The position numbers were made by a program, and so were the translations under genes. The notes under the pieces were generated by a model. It saw only the letters and a program-made list of their open reading frames with translations, was not told the origin of the DNA and searched no databases. Below are positions 1-50,560 of a DNA stretch of 64,000 bases, piece by piece; position 1 is the stretch's first letter, and every line of letters begins with the position of its first letter. The DNA is taken from the NCBI GenBank assembly GCA_026260175.1, contig JAKCWW010000816.1, positions 1 to 64,000 of the forward strand, in the 5' to 3' direction. This stretch comes from Reticulitermes lucifugus. Its lineage: Eukaryota > Arthropoda > Insecta > Blattodea > Rhinotermitidae.

Positions 1-740
1 AAACTGGGTGCGTATTAGATTCGGATGCGCATTAGATTCGAGAATATACGGTATATATAAAATTATATATAAAATGCACATATTTTTTCTAGTTGTCAGC
101 TAGGGATTAATAAAGATGTAAAATGTGTTTCCTGACAGAAATTATTGTGTGTGTGGCCTACTTAAGGCAAAAGAGCAGAGTAAACTTTAGATCGACTAAA
201 GTCAACGCTGGCAATTTAAAACGTAAATACTTAAATCGACCATGGTCGACTTTGGCAGTGAATGTGTTAACATGGCTCACACTAACCATACTGTTCAAGA
301 AAAAGTGTTTGAATGTGGCAAGTTAATATTCAGTTGCTTACTTCCAGGTGCTGTATCAAATGCTGAAACCATACAATGGCAAGAAAGATACGACACAATG
401 ATGTATGTTATGAAATAAACACAAATCTGGCACAAAGCACCATTCTAAGACACAAAACACAGAATACTGTGCTGGACATCTGGCATCTAAACTCTCATAA
501 CACACGTGTTTTAGCTGTATACACAGGAGCACTTAAATATTTCCTAAACAAGTTAGATAATACACTGACATTTCTCATCTACTATATTTACTTTAACACC
601 ATTTACTAACGCACAGTGCTCATGAACTGCCACTGTAATGACGAGAAACATATGTTTCTGTTACAAAAATTTCAGATTGGACATGTTTTGCATGAAGATG
701 GAAGTTTCTGCTAGAATTTTTTGCGAAAGTAAATGATATC

Positions 741-987
741 AATACTAACATATCATTGTGTTTTATGTGAACACATATTGAAACAATTAGATACTTTACA
801 GCACAATGCTAAAGTATACTATTTTCAATAAAAAACATGTATTTTCTTTATAAACTTTATAAATACTCACATATCGTTGTATTTGATGTGAACACATAGT
901 AAAACAATTAAGATACTTTACAACACAATGCTAAAGTATACTAAAGTATACTATATTCAATAAAATTATGTATTTTCTTTATAAACC
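741..987. repeat. Tandem duplication, two units of about 121-126 bp
   Basis: The block starting AATACTAACATATC at 741 is repeated from 862 (AATACTCACATATC). Both copies end in TATTTTCTTTATAAAC. The second copy also carries an extra internal TATACTAAAG duplication. Confidence 0.8.
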
Positions 988-1729
988 CAAAGCAGAGTTT
1001 GTCATCTGTGGTGACATAACTACTGACCACCTTGCTGAAGGCTAACGATGTCAAATTCCCTACCTATATGTTTTAATCTCAACTCAACTGCTGATTTCCC
1101 AATTAGGTATTTTAACGTTATTCATTCTGCGCATTGTGACTAAAATACTCAATGACAAAACCAACATATGCACATCTAACATACACAACAATACAATCTG
1201 TATTGTGAATATGGTGGTAGTAAGCTCCTCCGAAACGTCGATAACAAATTACCAATCAACATGGTGTCATATTCCAGAATAATGTAATATTCATTAACAA
1301 CGCAGTGTAAGTCTCAAATCACACATACACACTGTACACTCCTGTTTGGAGGCAACACTGTGTGATGTCTGCTTCTTCAACTACCCCGAAGATGGAGGCA
1401 GCAAGCTCCACCAAAATGTTGGTAACAAATTACTAACAAACACGGTGTCATATCCCAGAAGACCGCAATCTTCAACCCTCAAAATAATTCACATGCCCAG
1501 ACAGCAACAAGGTAAAATTCTGAGAGATATTATTACACACAGGAAGTATGGGAAATGGATCAGAACAAATTAATTAGAAAACTAATGAAAAAGAACAACA
1601 AAAGCCTCAAGGGAACGGAAGAATCTTTAAAACTAAATTGAAAAAGCCAGGAATGATGACTCACATTTGCAGAGATGCTAACAACCTACAACTTAACACA
1701 ATAAGAACTGTGTCAATTAAACTCTACAG

Positions 1730-1853
1730 CAATGGTACCCAACTTGCAACAAGGCGCTGCCTGTAAAGCAGAACTTGCTGTAAAGCTGCATGAATTTATG
1801 AGGCCTTTGTAAAAACCACTTGCCCTTGGGAGTCTGCAGGTTGGGAACCACTC
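1730..1853. mobile_element. hAT-type MITE beside a JAK splice donor
   Basis: Ends form imperfect inverted repeats (CAATGGTACCCAACTTG against the complement of GGTTGGGAACCACTC), typical of hAT elements. They are flanked by a similar 8-mer on each side (CTCTACAG / CTCTAGAA, 6 of 8). Internal sequence is non-coding. It lies within 20 bp of the donor of JAK exon 6. Confidence 0.6.
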
Positions 1854-1871
1854 CTCTAGAACATTCATTAC

Positions 1872-1999
1872 CTTTAAGTATTTATCTGTACATTCTGGCT
1901 TCAAAATTTTCATAGCTGCTTCAACCTTCTTGCCTTTTGAAGGCTTCCATAAGCTTCGATATACAAGGGATATTCCACCGTGGCCTTCTTTCTTTTGAT
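1872..1999 (-). CDS. hop: JAK exon 6: start of JH2 pseudokinase
   Basis: Acceptor CATTTTTCAG, donor AAG|GTAATG; 128 nt, phase 1 to 0. It codes a glycine-loop-like KEGHGGISLVYRSLW, then VEAAMKILK with the ATP-site Lys. Its position right after the SH2 linker argues for JH2 rather than JH1. I could not find the next exon between 1 and 1871, so it probably lies outside. Confidence 0.87.
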
Positions 2000-4900
2000 C
2001 TGAAAAATGATAACACCGTACGCCTCATAATACAGTACCATCTACAATTTTAAGTAATAAGAAAATATTGTTCTAAAATGTCACTTCCAGTAAGTTCAGA
2101 ACATTCTTTTCTGAACAGGAACAATGACACATAACAAAAGGTTAATGAAAGCAGTGAGATGCAGGTGCCTCACATGTTCCTTGTGTCTGGTCCCTATGGT
2201 TCTTCCTGTCTGTCCCACATACACCTGGGATGCAATACATGCCCTGGTTCTTGAGGCCTAAGTTATCCTTGATTGGTCTGAGTCTCGGCCAGCCAGAGAA
2301 CTCTGCTGTTGTGGAACGTATTATGGATACAGGACATGACATCAAATTCAACAATATATATAGACTGGACAAGGCAACAGGTGACAGAAATATGGTTGCA
2401 TCACAATCAATTCAAAAGGGAGGGGGGCTTCATGTTAAGTTGACCATGACAGCCCATTACTAATTTAGTCAAACAGACCAGACATCCAATGGAAAACAAG
2501 GCCAGACACAGCAATCTCTGGACTTAACCTACTAGCCTTATTTGCTTGCATCTTACCTGGCCTTGTGCAGATCTATAAGCTAGGTAGGCTGTGTGTCAGG
2601 TGATACCAAACCCTGATGATGGAGACTGAGTTGTGCTCTGAAAGGTTGGTTGATTTGAACCACTTGACATGGCTATCAGCCCAAGAAGATTTTGCTAAAT
2701 TTTGTTGCCACAAAAGCTTCAAGACACACAGGGTTTTTGCTGTCTTATAAGTGCAATATTCAGAGAAAGTGATTAGGTTTGGTGAATAAGAAAACATTTG
2801 TGAACACTGAAAGGAGAAACTAACCCCTTAACGGTTTCTGACAGCAGTACTTTCACCCATTGTTCTCATTCCCCTGGCTCTTCATATTCTCTACAATATA
2901 AAAATCAGGACATGCTATATATCAACAAATGTCTTTCAACCACTGCTTGCTCAAAGCAGGCAGAAATTGTTCGAACAGTTGCAATTCATCTCCTAGAGTG
3001 CAGCAGCTATCAGGGTTCTTCCTCCCAAAGTAATAATATGCACAAAAGAAAGAGAATTTGAATCAGTATGTTAGAACAAAATAGCACATTGAAAAAAGTA
3101 TGGTGTCTTCCAGGTCTCGAATTATGTCATGTTGAAAATAGTTAAGGAGTTAAAAACAATCACATGAGATATTCAGGTATGTTTAAAATACAATAACTGA
3201 ATAATCATTAGTGTCAATTGTTAATTAATCATTAGGAACCAAGAAAAAATGATAAAAGAGGCCATGGGGTTGCAAGTGAATATTCTGGCAGCCAGTCATA
3301 TGATGGACATGTGGTTAGTTAATGAAATAATTGGCTTACAAAAATTACTTTTTAAACAGCAGAGTATGTTACTTAATAATGCTGTCAAATGCTACAATTA
3401 TGTAGCTTTAACCATACAAAATCTCTTGAAGAATATAAATCATTTGCAGCAGTCTTTAATACAAGGCCATCTCTTCACAACGCTAAGACAAATATTCAAT
3501 TTCTATCCACATTCAAATCAGCTGCACATGTCAACGTAGATGTCTGAGCAGATAAAAGAGGGATTGATTGCACACATCAAATATGCCACTACTGAATGTG
3601 AATAATGCCACTGTAAAGTGAAAACTTTCAGGCCTTTTTGATATTAAAAAATCACCTTTTTACATTAAAAATTTAATGAGATATAACCCTTCAAATTATG
3701 GGTATTCTTTATCAATAATCTAGTATCCAAATCCAGAACATGCTAATCCCTACCTCTGTAGACTTGTAAACTTCTGACATTGATGCACTGTGGAGGTGCA
3801 GTGAGAAGACCAGCTACAGCACTTCCTGCCGTCATCATGTCCACCTTATTCATATCCACCTGACACAACAGCAAATTTGATTTATCTGCAAACAAACACC
3901 ATACACTTATTCCCAATTATAAGACATCCAATATTCTTCGCTTCAACAAACAGAAATTTCTTACCATATAATTTTATTGACATTACTAGACTGGGTCTAC
4001 TTTGGGGGTGTGTGTGGATCAGTTTACTGACAACTGAGTATAAGAGAATTCAAGTGTAGGAGAACACACAAATGCATTAGTTAGCCCTTTGGCACCACAA
4101 TTAAATGCATGGTGTGATGTGCAGGAGACTAGAATTTAAACAAGAGCTGTGTAAGGCCATTTAATGGCCATCATCTCCACCTGATGTTGGTATTATGAGC
4201 ATAATTTACCAAAGTGTTAGTGGCGAGATAAAGGCCTAGTCAACAAACTATACATACGTCTCTGATAACGTGTTCACTTATCTCATAATAATTAACTCTT
4301 TAATTTTTTTGTGTTTTATTTTATGACACTATCACTGTCTCTGACTATATAGAGTTGATGGTATGGCAAAAGGTAAATAATGAATTGAAAAAAATTTGGA
4401 GGGAAGCGGTCATGGCCTATTAAAAATTGTGAGAAAGAGAAATGTTTTATTCAGTGATGGCGTCAGTTGTTAGTACTACATAGTGTTGATGGTAGATGAA
4501 TGAAATATGAGAATGGAGCACTGATTAAATCATTTTACCATCCTGGCATTTATGTAAAGAGACTGATCCACCCCACTCCCAGAAAGAGAGGCACAGAGAG
4601 ATAAAGAGACAGACAGAGATAGCTAGATAGAGAAAGAGAGAGATAGAGGGGGGGGGGAGGAAAAACTTATGACAGAAAGTGCCTCGCAGAAGATTTGAAC
4701 AGGGCACCTCCTGATTACAAGTCTAGATCATTACCATTAAACTAATCAGCTCAGTAAGTGTTAATGTTTCCCACCAGACGTGTATACTATGCTGTTGGTA
4801 GCTCTCCTTCCACTACCAATATCAGAGCTCACTGGCATGCTTTCCTGTCACTCTTACCCACATTCTCTCTCGCCTCATACAACCCAGAAGCCATATGCAA

Positions 4901-7681
4901 TAAAAGGAGAGCATGATGGAGATTTGTCTTCACAGATGTCGCTATGACAACTTTACTCCGTTTGTGGGGCTACAACATATATTGGCACTCTAATACAATC
5001 TTCGCAATGTAACACACTATACTTCTTGAAATTGTATTTTTTTGGAGGGGAGGGGGATTATGCAATGATGGGTCACAGTTAATATGGTACTGAAAAAAAT
5101 TTGGTTCCACAAAATGCACAGAATTTCTTGATTATTCAAGGAACTAAAAGCTTGGCACAAAGTACACTCTGCACCACCAAGTTGGTTAAAATTTTTGATA
5201 CAATTCAGTGCACTGACTTCCACAATTCTTACTTCTCCCTATATGTTACATCCTCACCTATCTCACCCTTCTTGAGTATACAAAGAGTACAGAATATGTA
5301 ACTTTCTCCTTTCCCCCATTCTTCATATCTCTTAGGAACAAGCATTCAGACCTTTGTATTGTGAACTGTTTTAAAATGTCTGGAATTTACTCATGTAGCC
5401 TACATATAAAGACGTCAACATGCAGACACAGCCAAACATACCATACTCTGAAGGAGGCAGACACTCCTGCAGAGAGATGACGTCTTCAACAGTTCGATAT
5501 GCTGCCACAAGCTGCATGATGCTTGTGTAAATCTTTTCATCACCACTGAAGAAATATCCTTCTTTTGACCGCTTCTCAATCTTGTAAGACTTTGGTTTTG
5601 AACTGTTGAAATAAATCCATCATGGAATGCATCACTGTCCTTACACTTAATACTTTCTATAAATGTTAAGTTTCAAATTTGTAGTAATGGCTACCATAAC
5701 AGATTCTACTTTCTGTTTAAGTCCCAGTATGTGCAGGATTTATTTTTCCTAGTCACCTACTAAAACTATAAAATATAATGATCAATTATTCTCTCCACTT
5801 TAAAGAAAAACAGGTGGATCTAGAAAATTTTAAAGTGTGACATTCCTATCTCTGCTTGAAAATTTAGTAACAACCACCATATTTAAGAGAAAGGATCAGA
5901 ATTTGGCATACAAAAAGCATTAAAATGGCTAGCCAGATGTGACATCACAGTTTTTCACCCAATCACCGCACAACATGACAATCTAATGACAAATGGTTGA
6001 ATGACATAGGGTGTCATATTAACAAAGAGCTCTATACTTGCCACTCTCCAAGCAGAATTCCCATAAGATGTTACACATTTCCATATTTTTTAAGAGACAT
6101 TACAATTGTAGTTTTCCAAAGAAAATGGTAACAGAACATCTCTGTAATTTGCACATATATGTACCCTGAAATCATCCAACTTCACACCAAAGAAAATATG
6201 TCACTGTAAAGTCTAATTAAGCACTACATACATGTCATAGTCTTAAAATGAGAACACAGAACAGTGATAACATACTCCTGTGACAGAATCTAGATTTTAC
6301 TTCTAGTTGCTAAAGTTATTGTAAATCATACCCACCTAAGTGAACTTTAGTTTTAGGCACAGTTTCTAGCCCAAAAGAAAAACATTACAACTTATCTATC
6401 CCAACCGGTCACTGTATTACAGAGCATTTATAGCAACTAACCTTTCTTTGGTGCACACATCTAAATAGTAGACATCATACTTTGTTTCACACTGTCGCAG
6501 AATGAAGCAACCAGGTGTACTGTTTCGTTTCTCTTCCAATTTAGCATATGAAAATTCTCCACTGAAAGAGAGATAATGTTATCAGAACTATTTATGAGAA
6601 TATTACACTAACAGATAAAACTAAAACCATCATAATGCAACTTCAAAATACAGCAAAATTCCTTTAATCTGACATATGATAATTCAGAAATCCTAATAAT
6701 CTGTCACTTGAGGAGAGTAGTCCCAAAACCGGAAGTTTTGCTTTTAACCAGAAAAAATCTTCATCAAAGAAACAGGCCAATCTCAGGGACATGTTCAAAA
6801 AGGCCTTTAAGAATATCTGTATGTCAACCATTGTGGTATCTCCTGACCCCTTGTCTCCTATTCTGCCAACTTCTTCAGCTATAAAGACTCCAGAAAACAT
6901 AGAATATGACCCTGAACCAGCAGATGAAGGTAATTACCAAATGGAATACTCCTCAGATTAGTTGTACAGCCAAAGTATAGGAGCAGTAACAAAAAATTAT
7001 GTGTAAGAACTTTAGTCAGTATAGGTACCGTCCGACAATCCAGAATATTCGATAATTCACCCAAAAAATTAACAGCATTCTTGGAAAACAATCACATATT
7101 AAATGATATATTGGAAGTTCATTAAAATTGGTCAACTGATTCAAACATCATCAGGAATACACACACACATCATTCACATGCACACACATACGCACATGTG
7201 TATACACACACGCACATAAACATATTGGAAAGTACCACCACCACTTATGAACACAATAATAATCTTTTGTAAACTGCAGACAATTGGGTTTACTCATCTT
7301 ACAAACCAGATATTCAAATCCTACATTTCATTGTACAGAAGCAATTTTTCTTACCCCACAGGTCCATGACACTTCAGGGCATACAACTTCTGCAGTGATG
7401 GGGTTGGGACATCGTTACATAAATTGAATGTCCATTTCACCATCAAGCGGTAATATCCATCCAACAAACTCACAAAGGAGAACATCAGTGGGATGGAATG
7501 AAATTTCAGATAAGATGGTATGCCATTTTTTCTTGATATTTCAACAGTTCCATCCTTACGTACAGAGATGTAACACAAGTCATCAATTGTACACAGCTGA
7601 TGCCACTAGAAACAAATAAAATATTATAACTACAGGCCAACTTTACAAGGTTTGTGTGTGTGTGTGTGTGCGTGCGTGCGC

Positions 7682-7728
<47 letters not shown>

Positions 7729-9642
7729 TGTGTGTGGGAGGGGCATACGCATGCTCTCTCTCTCTCTCTCTCGTTAAACCTTCAAAGGGAACCTCAATTA
7801 CACAGAAACTTGTCTCTATTGGAAAATGGACTATGGTCTCCAGAATGCAGCACAAAAACTGTTCAATCAAAGAAATGAAAAGGCAGATATGAATTTGACA
7901 GAAAATGTTCTGCTTGCATATTTATTGCTTAATGTTAATGTAACTCTCTTTCATACATGCTACATTAAGTGGCCATTTCAGTGACACATATTACATAATG
8001 AAAAACTTCATGATTTTTACAAGTCACCTAACACATACGTACATACATACACATATTACACATACCATGGATCCAAAATTTACTCAAACTGACAACAGAA
8101 TGTGTAAGTCATGAATATATACACAAGTACAATACAAAAAAGTATTATGTGGATTTCACATAAAGTATTCAAATAAAACCAAATTAGCCCCTTGAATATT
8201 TAATGGAAGATCAATTATATATAGTAAAAACAAACGAGGCCCAAGAATTAAGCATTGTGGTACTCCATGTTTTATTTCCCTGTAAGAAGAAATATACTTA
8301 TTCTGTACAGATTTTCTATGATCAATCTGATTTACTTCAACAGACTCTTCTTGGTGTGCCTAACATGATCTGAATCACAAGTTTGTTATACCTCTTATCC
8401 CATTGGAATTTAGTTTATCCAGTAACATATCATGATTTATGACATCATATGCTTTTGTTAAACAAAAAATATTCCAACTGCATGTAAACCACTACTCATA
8501 GCCTCTTGTATGCTTTCAATGATGGACTGAGTTGCTGTTCCAGTTGATTTCTTCTCCCTGAAACCATTCTGGGCTTCCATTAATATATTTTTTTTATTGC
8601 AAAAGAAATTAACCTGTTATAATCAAAACATCATCATATCATCCGTCTAACACAACTTTATATTCTCAGAAAATGCTACATGTTTTGGATTAAATAATCC
8701 ATCATCAGACTAAATACAGACTTAAATTGCAGGTAAAATCAGTGACCACTCATCCCATTTAAAAGTATTACACAAACAACCTTATGTGCCATGAACATCA
8801 ACGTTCTGCTGGGTGACCGACAGTTATTTCAACCAACTTTAATGCACAATGACACAATCACTTTATATAAAGAACACATGCTATATACAACACACTACCT
8901 CTTTCTTTCCATTGTACTGAACTCTAATCCCAGGCTGCTCCTCATGGAAAGGGCACACTTTTAAGAGTATGGTATGCACACATCCATCTTCATCCATCAG
9001 AGCTTTGTACTCTTCACTCAAGTAATTTGGAGCAATTTCTTCAAATTGTTTCAGATATTCTCCCTTCACAAACCAGGCATCCCAAGCATCATGTTCAGCA
9101 TTTTTCTTAATTTTGACCAAACTGTCATGGATGGGCTTCTTAACGAAAAAGAAATGATGCCTAATAACCTCTTTAGGAATGAATTTCTTATAGTCACTTT
9201 CAACTATATCCCTCTCTACACCTTTTTCCACCATCACTCTGTACATGTCTGCAACACCTAATCCAACAAGTTCCCGTCTATATTTATCATAAATGATCTC
9301 AGGGATCTCATTATTCATAACATCACTCCGAGCCTGGTGAAAATAATAATCATATGCTTTTATGTCTACTTTCTTCAGTCTCAAGAGACTTGGAACTTTA
9401 TATCGGAGCCTAAAGTCATATTCTACATTTCCTCGAGTTCCAGATAATCGAAAACCAGGATTAGACCACACTTTAGATCCATGCAGCCGAAGTGCAAATA
9501 AATGTCTGGCAACAGGCCCTATTCCAAGACGTTTGCAGACTTCAATACAAATGTCTTCTGCAGTTGTTGAACTCGAAAGCTGTATTTTTAAGTTTACATT
9601 GTCAACGTGTATATGAACGGAGGCAACTTTGTTCTCTCCCAT
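1872..9642 (-). CDS. hop: JAK-family tyrosine kinase, N-terminal half (FERM, SH2, start of JH2); six exons, 3' part off window
   Basis: Non-receptor Janus kinase that binds the cytoplasmic tail of cytokine receptors (Domeless in insects) and phosphorylates STAT. Six minus-strand exons join without frame breaks: 9642-8899, 7605-7355, 6561-6442, 5602-5442, 3885-3754 and 1999-1872. They total 1536 nt, or 512 codons, and every intron has GT-AG ends and matching phase (0, 2, 2, 1, 1, 0). Residues 1 to about 330 are the FERM domain and about 333-425 the SH2 domain, with the phosphotyrosine Arg at 354 in the context CFILRQC. A linker with DKSNLL, as in vertebrate JAK2, follows. From about 470 comes a glycine-rich loop (GHGGISLVY) and a VAIK-type Lys at 500, the start of the JH2 pseudokinase. 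The remaining JH2 and the catalytic JH1 must lie left of position 1. The start is the first Met before the F1 lobe; no acceptor is visible just upstream. Family assignment is firm; the exact ortholog name is inferred. Confidence 0.93.
2150..2425. pseudogene. Broken Penelope-like GIY-YIG endonuclease, halves on opposite strands
   Basis: On the minus strand, 2260 to 2150 reads GMYCIP, then (after a frame break) VYVGQTGRTIGTRHKEHVRH, the GIY-YIG core. On the plus strand, 2271-2425 reads LGQPENSAVVERIMDTGH and IKFNNIYRLDKATGDR, the downstream part of the same domain. In intact Penelope-like retroelements these segments are contiguous, so the 5' part is inverted here. It lies in the JAK intron between exons 5 and 6 and is non-functional. 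Confidence 0.75.
2426..3753. other. JAK intron 5 remainder, nothing recognised
   Basis: AT-rich sequence with short chance reading frames (for example 3249-3539). I see no domain, RNA or terminal inverted repeat. Confidence 0.4.
3754..3885 (-). CDS. hop: JAK exon 5: SH2-JH2 linker
   Basis: Acceptor TGTTTGTTTGCAG, donor G|GTAGGG; 132 nt, phase 1 to 1. It begins DKSNLLLCQVD, close to the DKSNLLVFR stretch after the JAK2 SH2 domain. It ends QCINVRSLQVYR, leading to the pseudokinase. It has fewer diagnostic residues than the other exons, but phase, order and the DKSNLL match support it. Confidence 0.85.
4085..4216. mobile_element. piggyBac-type MITE, decayed copy
   Basis: Begins CCCTTTGGCACCA after TTAG and ends TTACCAAAGTG before TTAG. 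The internal text (CATGGTGTGATGTGCAGGA, GGCCATTTAATGGCCATCA) parallels the copy at 41266-41429 read in reverse. It is in JAK intron 4. Confidence 0.6.
4640..4765 (-). repeat. tRNA-derived SINE-like fragment
   Basis: Read on the minus strand, 4763 to 4685 has an A-box-like TTAGTTTAATGGTA, an anticodon-like loop CTTGTAA, and a B-box-like GTTCAAATC. The stems are imperfect, so this is not a working tRNA. A run of G and purine-rich microsatellite (about 4570-4660) adjoins it. Confidence 0.45.
5442..5602 (-). CDS. hop: JAK exon 4: C-terminal half of SH2
   Basis: Acceptor TTATTTCAACAG, donor G|GTATGT; 161 nt. It encodes KSYKIEKRSKEGYFF, DEKIYTSIMQLVAAYR and LQECLPPSEY. That is the usual SH2 ending of JAKs, with a helix-B stretch and the closing LPPS motif. 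Confidence 0.92.
5603..6441. other. JAK intron 3, nothing recognised
   Basis: About 840 bp of AT-rich intron. No repeat family, RNA gene or coding potential was seen on either strand. Confidence 0.5.
6442..6561 (-). CDS. hop: JAK exon 3: N-terminal half of SH2
   Basis: Acceptor CTCTTTCAG, donor AG|GTTAGT; 120 nt, phase 2 in and out. It carries GEFSYAKLEEKR and the beta-B Arg in GCFILRQC, followed by YDVYYLDV, the core of an SH2 fold. The Arg needed for phosphotyrosine binding is present. Confidence 0.92.
6651..7080 (+). mobile_element. Tigger/pogo-like transposon remnant keeping the transposase C-terminus
   Basis: The left end TA|CAGCAAAATTCCTTTAATCTG is the same terminus as the element at 51198. 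A plus-strand frame running to a stop at 6959-6961 reads SSSKKQANLRDMFKKAFKN, then a Ser/Pro-rich tail ending EPADEGNYQMEYSSD. This composition is typical of Tigger/Jerky transposase C-termini. The right end is decayed, so 7080 is approximate. Located in JAK intron 2. Confidence 0.6.
7081..7354. other. JAK intron 2 remainder with CA-rich stretch
   Basis: Contains an imperfect (CA)n/(CACA) stretch at about 7160-7220. Nothing else recognised. Confidence 0.4.
7355..7605 (-). CDS. hop: JAK exon 2: FERM F3 (PH-like) lobe
   Basis: Starts at TGG CAT CAG after a TTTGTTTCTAG acceptor, in phase 0 with the previous exon. It codes residues 249-331 plus two bases. It contains the CYISVRKDGTVEISRKNG strand pair and DGYYRLMVKW, and ends in KCHGPVG just before the SH2 domain, where JAK2 has CHGPI. 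The donor is GG|GTAAGA (phase 2). Confidence 0.92.
7650..7775. repeat. (TG)n and (TC)n microsatellite
   Basis: Imperfect TG repeat from about 7650 to 7736 with CG interruptions, then (TC)n at 7753-7773. The reading frames through it are artefacts. Confidence 0.95.
8210..8600 (-). pseudogene. LINE reverse-transcriptase fragment, antisense relic in JAK intron 1
   Basis: Read on the minus strand from about 8585, decayed frames give EAQNGFREKKSTGTATQSII, then LTKAYDVINHDMLLDKL and IKHGVPQC...LGPRLFLLYI. These are non-LTR reverse transcriptase blocks (the GFR, FD-AFD and GVPQGS motifs) with frameshifts and stops. It has the same orientation as the JAK gene. Confidence 0.75.
8676..8710 (-). repeat. 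Solitary CTGATGATGG-hairpin-AAAACATG module
   Basis: Minus strand: CTGATGA, T, then a perfect 6 bp stem (GGATTA / TAATCC) around TT, then AAAACATGTAG. Same module as in the foldback elements listed elsewhere. Confidence 0.6.
8899..9642 (-). CDS. hop: JAK exon 1 (coding): FERM F1 and F2 lobes
   Basis: 248 codons from the ATG at 9642 to a GAG|GTAGTG donor (phase 0). The first 85 or so residues look like the ubiquitin-like F1 lobe. The F2 helical lobe follows, with YYFHQARSDV and a YLKQFEEIAPNYLSEEYKAL stretch typical of JAKs. Reading past the donor reaches a stop five codons later, so the donor is needed. Confidence 0.93.
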
Positions 9643-10562
9643 AATTAATAATGTACAGACTACTTTATATTAAAATACGAAGTACTTTTTTATCAGTCAC
9701 TAGTGTCACCGGAGTAATTTCAATTACAATTCTAGCAAATACAGGTCATACTACACTGTCAGTTTGGTACAGAACTCAAAATTATGTACGCATTCCGCTA
9801 ACATGCGCTTCCACATGCGCTTCCACAAGTTCAAAGCCATTTCTGCCAGTACTACATTATTTACACCCGCAGCAAAACACACGGAATAACATACAGCTGT
9901 TTGCTGCCAGTCTTCTTTTTTTTATTTCCTCATTTTTGCCAATCATACAGAAATGCTCAACTGAAATACTGATCAATTTCTTCACGTCACGCATTCATTG
10001 TTTTGGGTGTAGAATGCTGCATCATATTTTTCCAATTCTCTGATAGTAATGTAACTCAATACATGCTTATTCGACATTATTCTTTACATGTTGGAGATAA
10101 GACATTCATTTCGCATATGTTAACATACCTGTCGAGCACAGATTATCTAGTAGAGGTCACCCCCCCCCATGGTGAAAAGCATTCCATTGTCAAAATTTTC
10201 TTACCACGGAATCTTGAATATCGAAGGAATAACTTCCCTAAATCTCGTAGTACACAGGGTTTACAGGATGGTCTCAAAAGATCTAAAATTACGTCAGAGG
10301 CTATGTGACGTCACATTGTCATGACGTAATTGAACTGATTCGACTCGCGCATGCCCACATTCCTGTGGTAAAAAATTATACTTATTTTCGTCTGATACAA
10401 TCATACCCTATGCGCCATCTTGCAGATTTGCCTTAGTACATAGTGGGTTGGGTTTGTCAAGAGTTTTATGGTTCGAAGTTGAGGAAGAGCTTAGACTATC
10501 TTTCTAGTTGTTGTTTATTAAGTTTGTGTGTGTGAGTGTAAACATTCTTCAGACTCTGAAAC
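9643..10562. promoter_or_regulatory. Head-to-head intergenic region between JAK and Bsg (likely bidirectional promoter)
   Basis: About 920 bp separates the two divergent start codons, so both 5' UTRs and promoters must fit here unless far upstream exons exist. It holds three CRE-type sites (10289-10329), an NRF1-like CGCGCATGCCC near 10346-10356, and a 12 bp tandem duplication at 9801-9826. No clear TATA box is seen. A 130-codon open frame at 9651-10043 (+) has no recognisable features. Confidence 0.6.
10289..10329. promoter_or_regulatory. Triplet of CRE/ATF-type bZIP sites
   Basis: TTACGTCA at 10289-10296, the perfect palindrome TGACGTCA at 10306-10313, and TGACGTAA at 10322-10329. Start-to-start spacing is 17 and 16 bp. 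They lie about 235-270 bp upstream of the Bsg ATG. They match CREB/ATF recognition sequences; function is inferred. Confidence 0.6.
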
Positions 10563-50223
<39,661 letters not shown>

Positions 50224-50560
50224 ATTCAAGTGTCTATGCTAAAGGAAATGAAATAAACTGTTGGCTTCTTTGTTAATTTTTTATCTTGAAATAAAGAAGG
50301 TTTTGAAGATCACCAAGTTTTTAGTAAACAAGTTAGGGTAGCCATAAAAAAATGCATGTTTTGACACTTTTAAATCATCTCCCTCCCCTCAGAATGCAGA
50401 GGAAATGCACAAGTAGGACAGCCATTTGTTTTGTAATAATGAAGAACTACATATTTGTACTTCCAAATAACCGAACAAAATGTGAAGGTGATTGTCCATT
50501 GGGGGAGGGAAATGCACCAGACACTGATGAGGAAAGTGCACCAATGTAACTGTTCTTAAA
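50224..50560 (+). promoter_or_regulatory. Bsg: Bsg 3' UTR with candidate polyadenylation signals
   Basis: Two AATAAA hexamers follow the stop codon closely, at 50252-50257 and 50290-50295. Another AATAAA lies near 51070. Which is used cannot be told from sequence. The short reading frame at 50352-50549 has no recognisable features. Confidence 0.5.

Larger units (their letters stand above)
1..1871. other. Left flank: JAK intron sequence with repeats, no coding exon found
   Basis: I searched both strands for the next JH2 exon and found none. The region contains a tandem duplication (741-987), two relics of the 'ATATCCCAGAAGA' foldback family (about 1199-1300 and 1393-1490), and an hAT-type MITE at 1730-1853. 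The small open frames here show no domain. Confidence 0.5.

Noticed and set aside
4685-4763. Possible tRNA-Thr gene on the minus strand
   Set aside because: Anticodon-like loop is present, but stems mispair and the T-arm is degenerate; called as tRNA-derived repeat instead.
7643-7892. Cys/Val and Thr/His dipeptide-repeat frames
   Set aside because: Caused by the TG/CA microsatellite.
9651-10043. 130-codon plus-strand frame upstream of Bsg
   Set aside because: Lies in the divergent promoter/5' UTR of JAK on the opposite strand; composition is not protein-like and no splice signals link it to Bsg.
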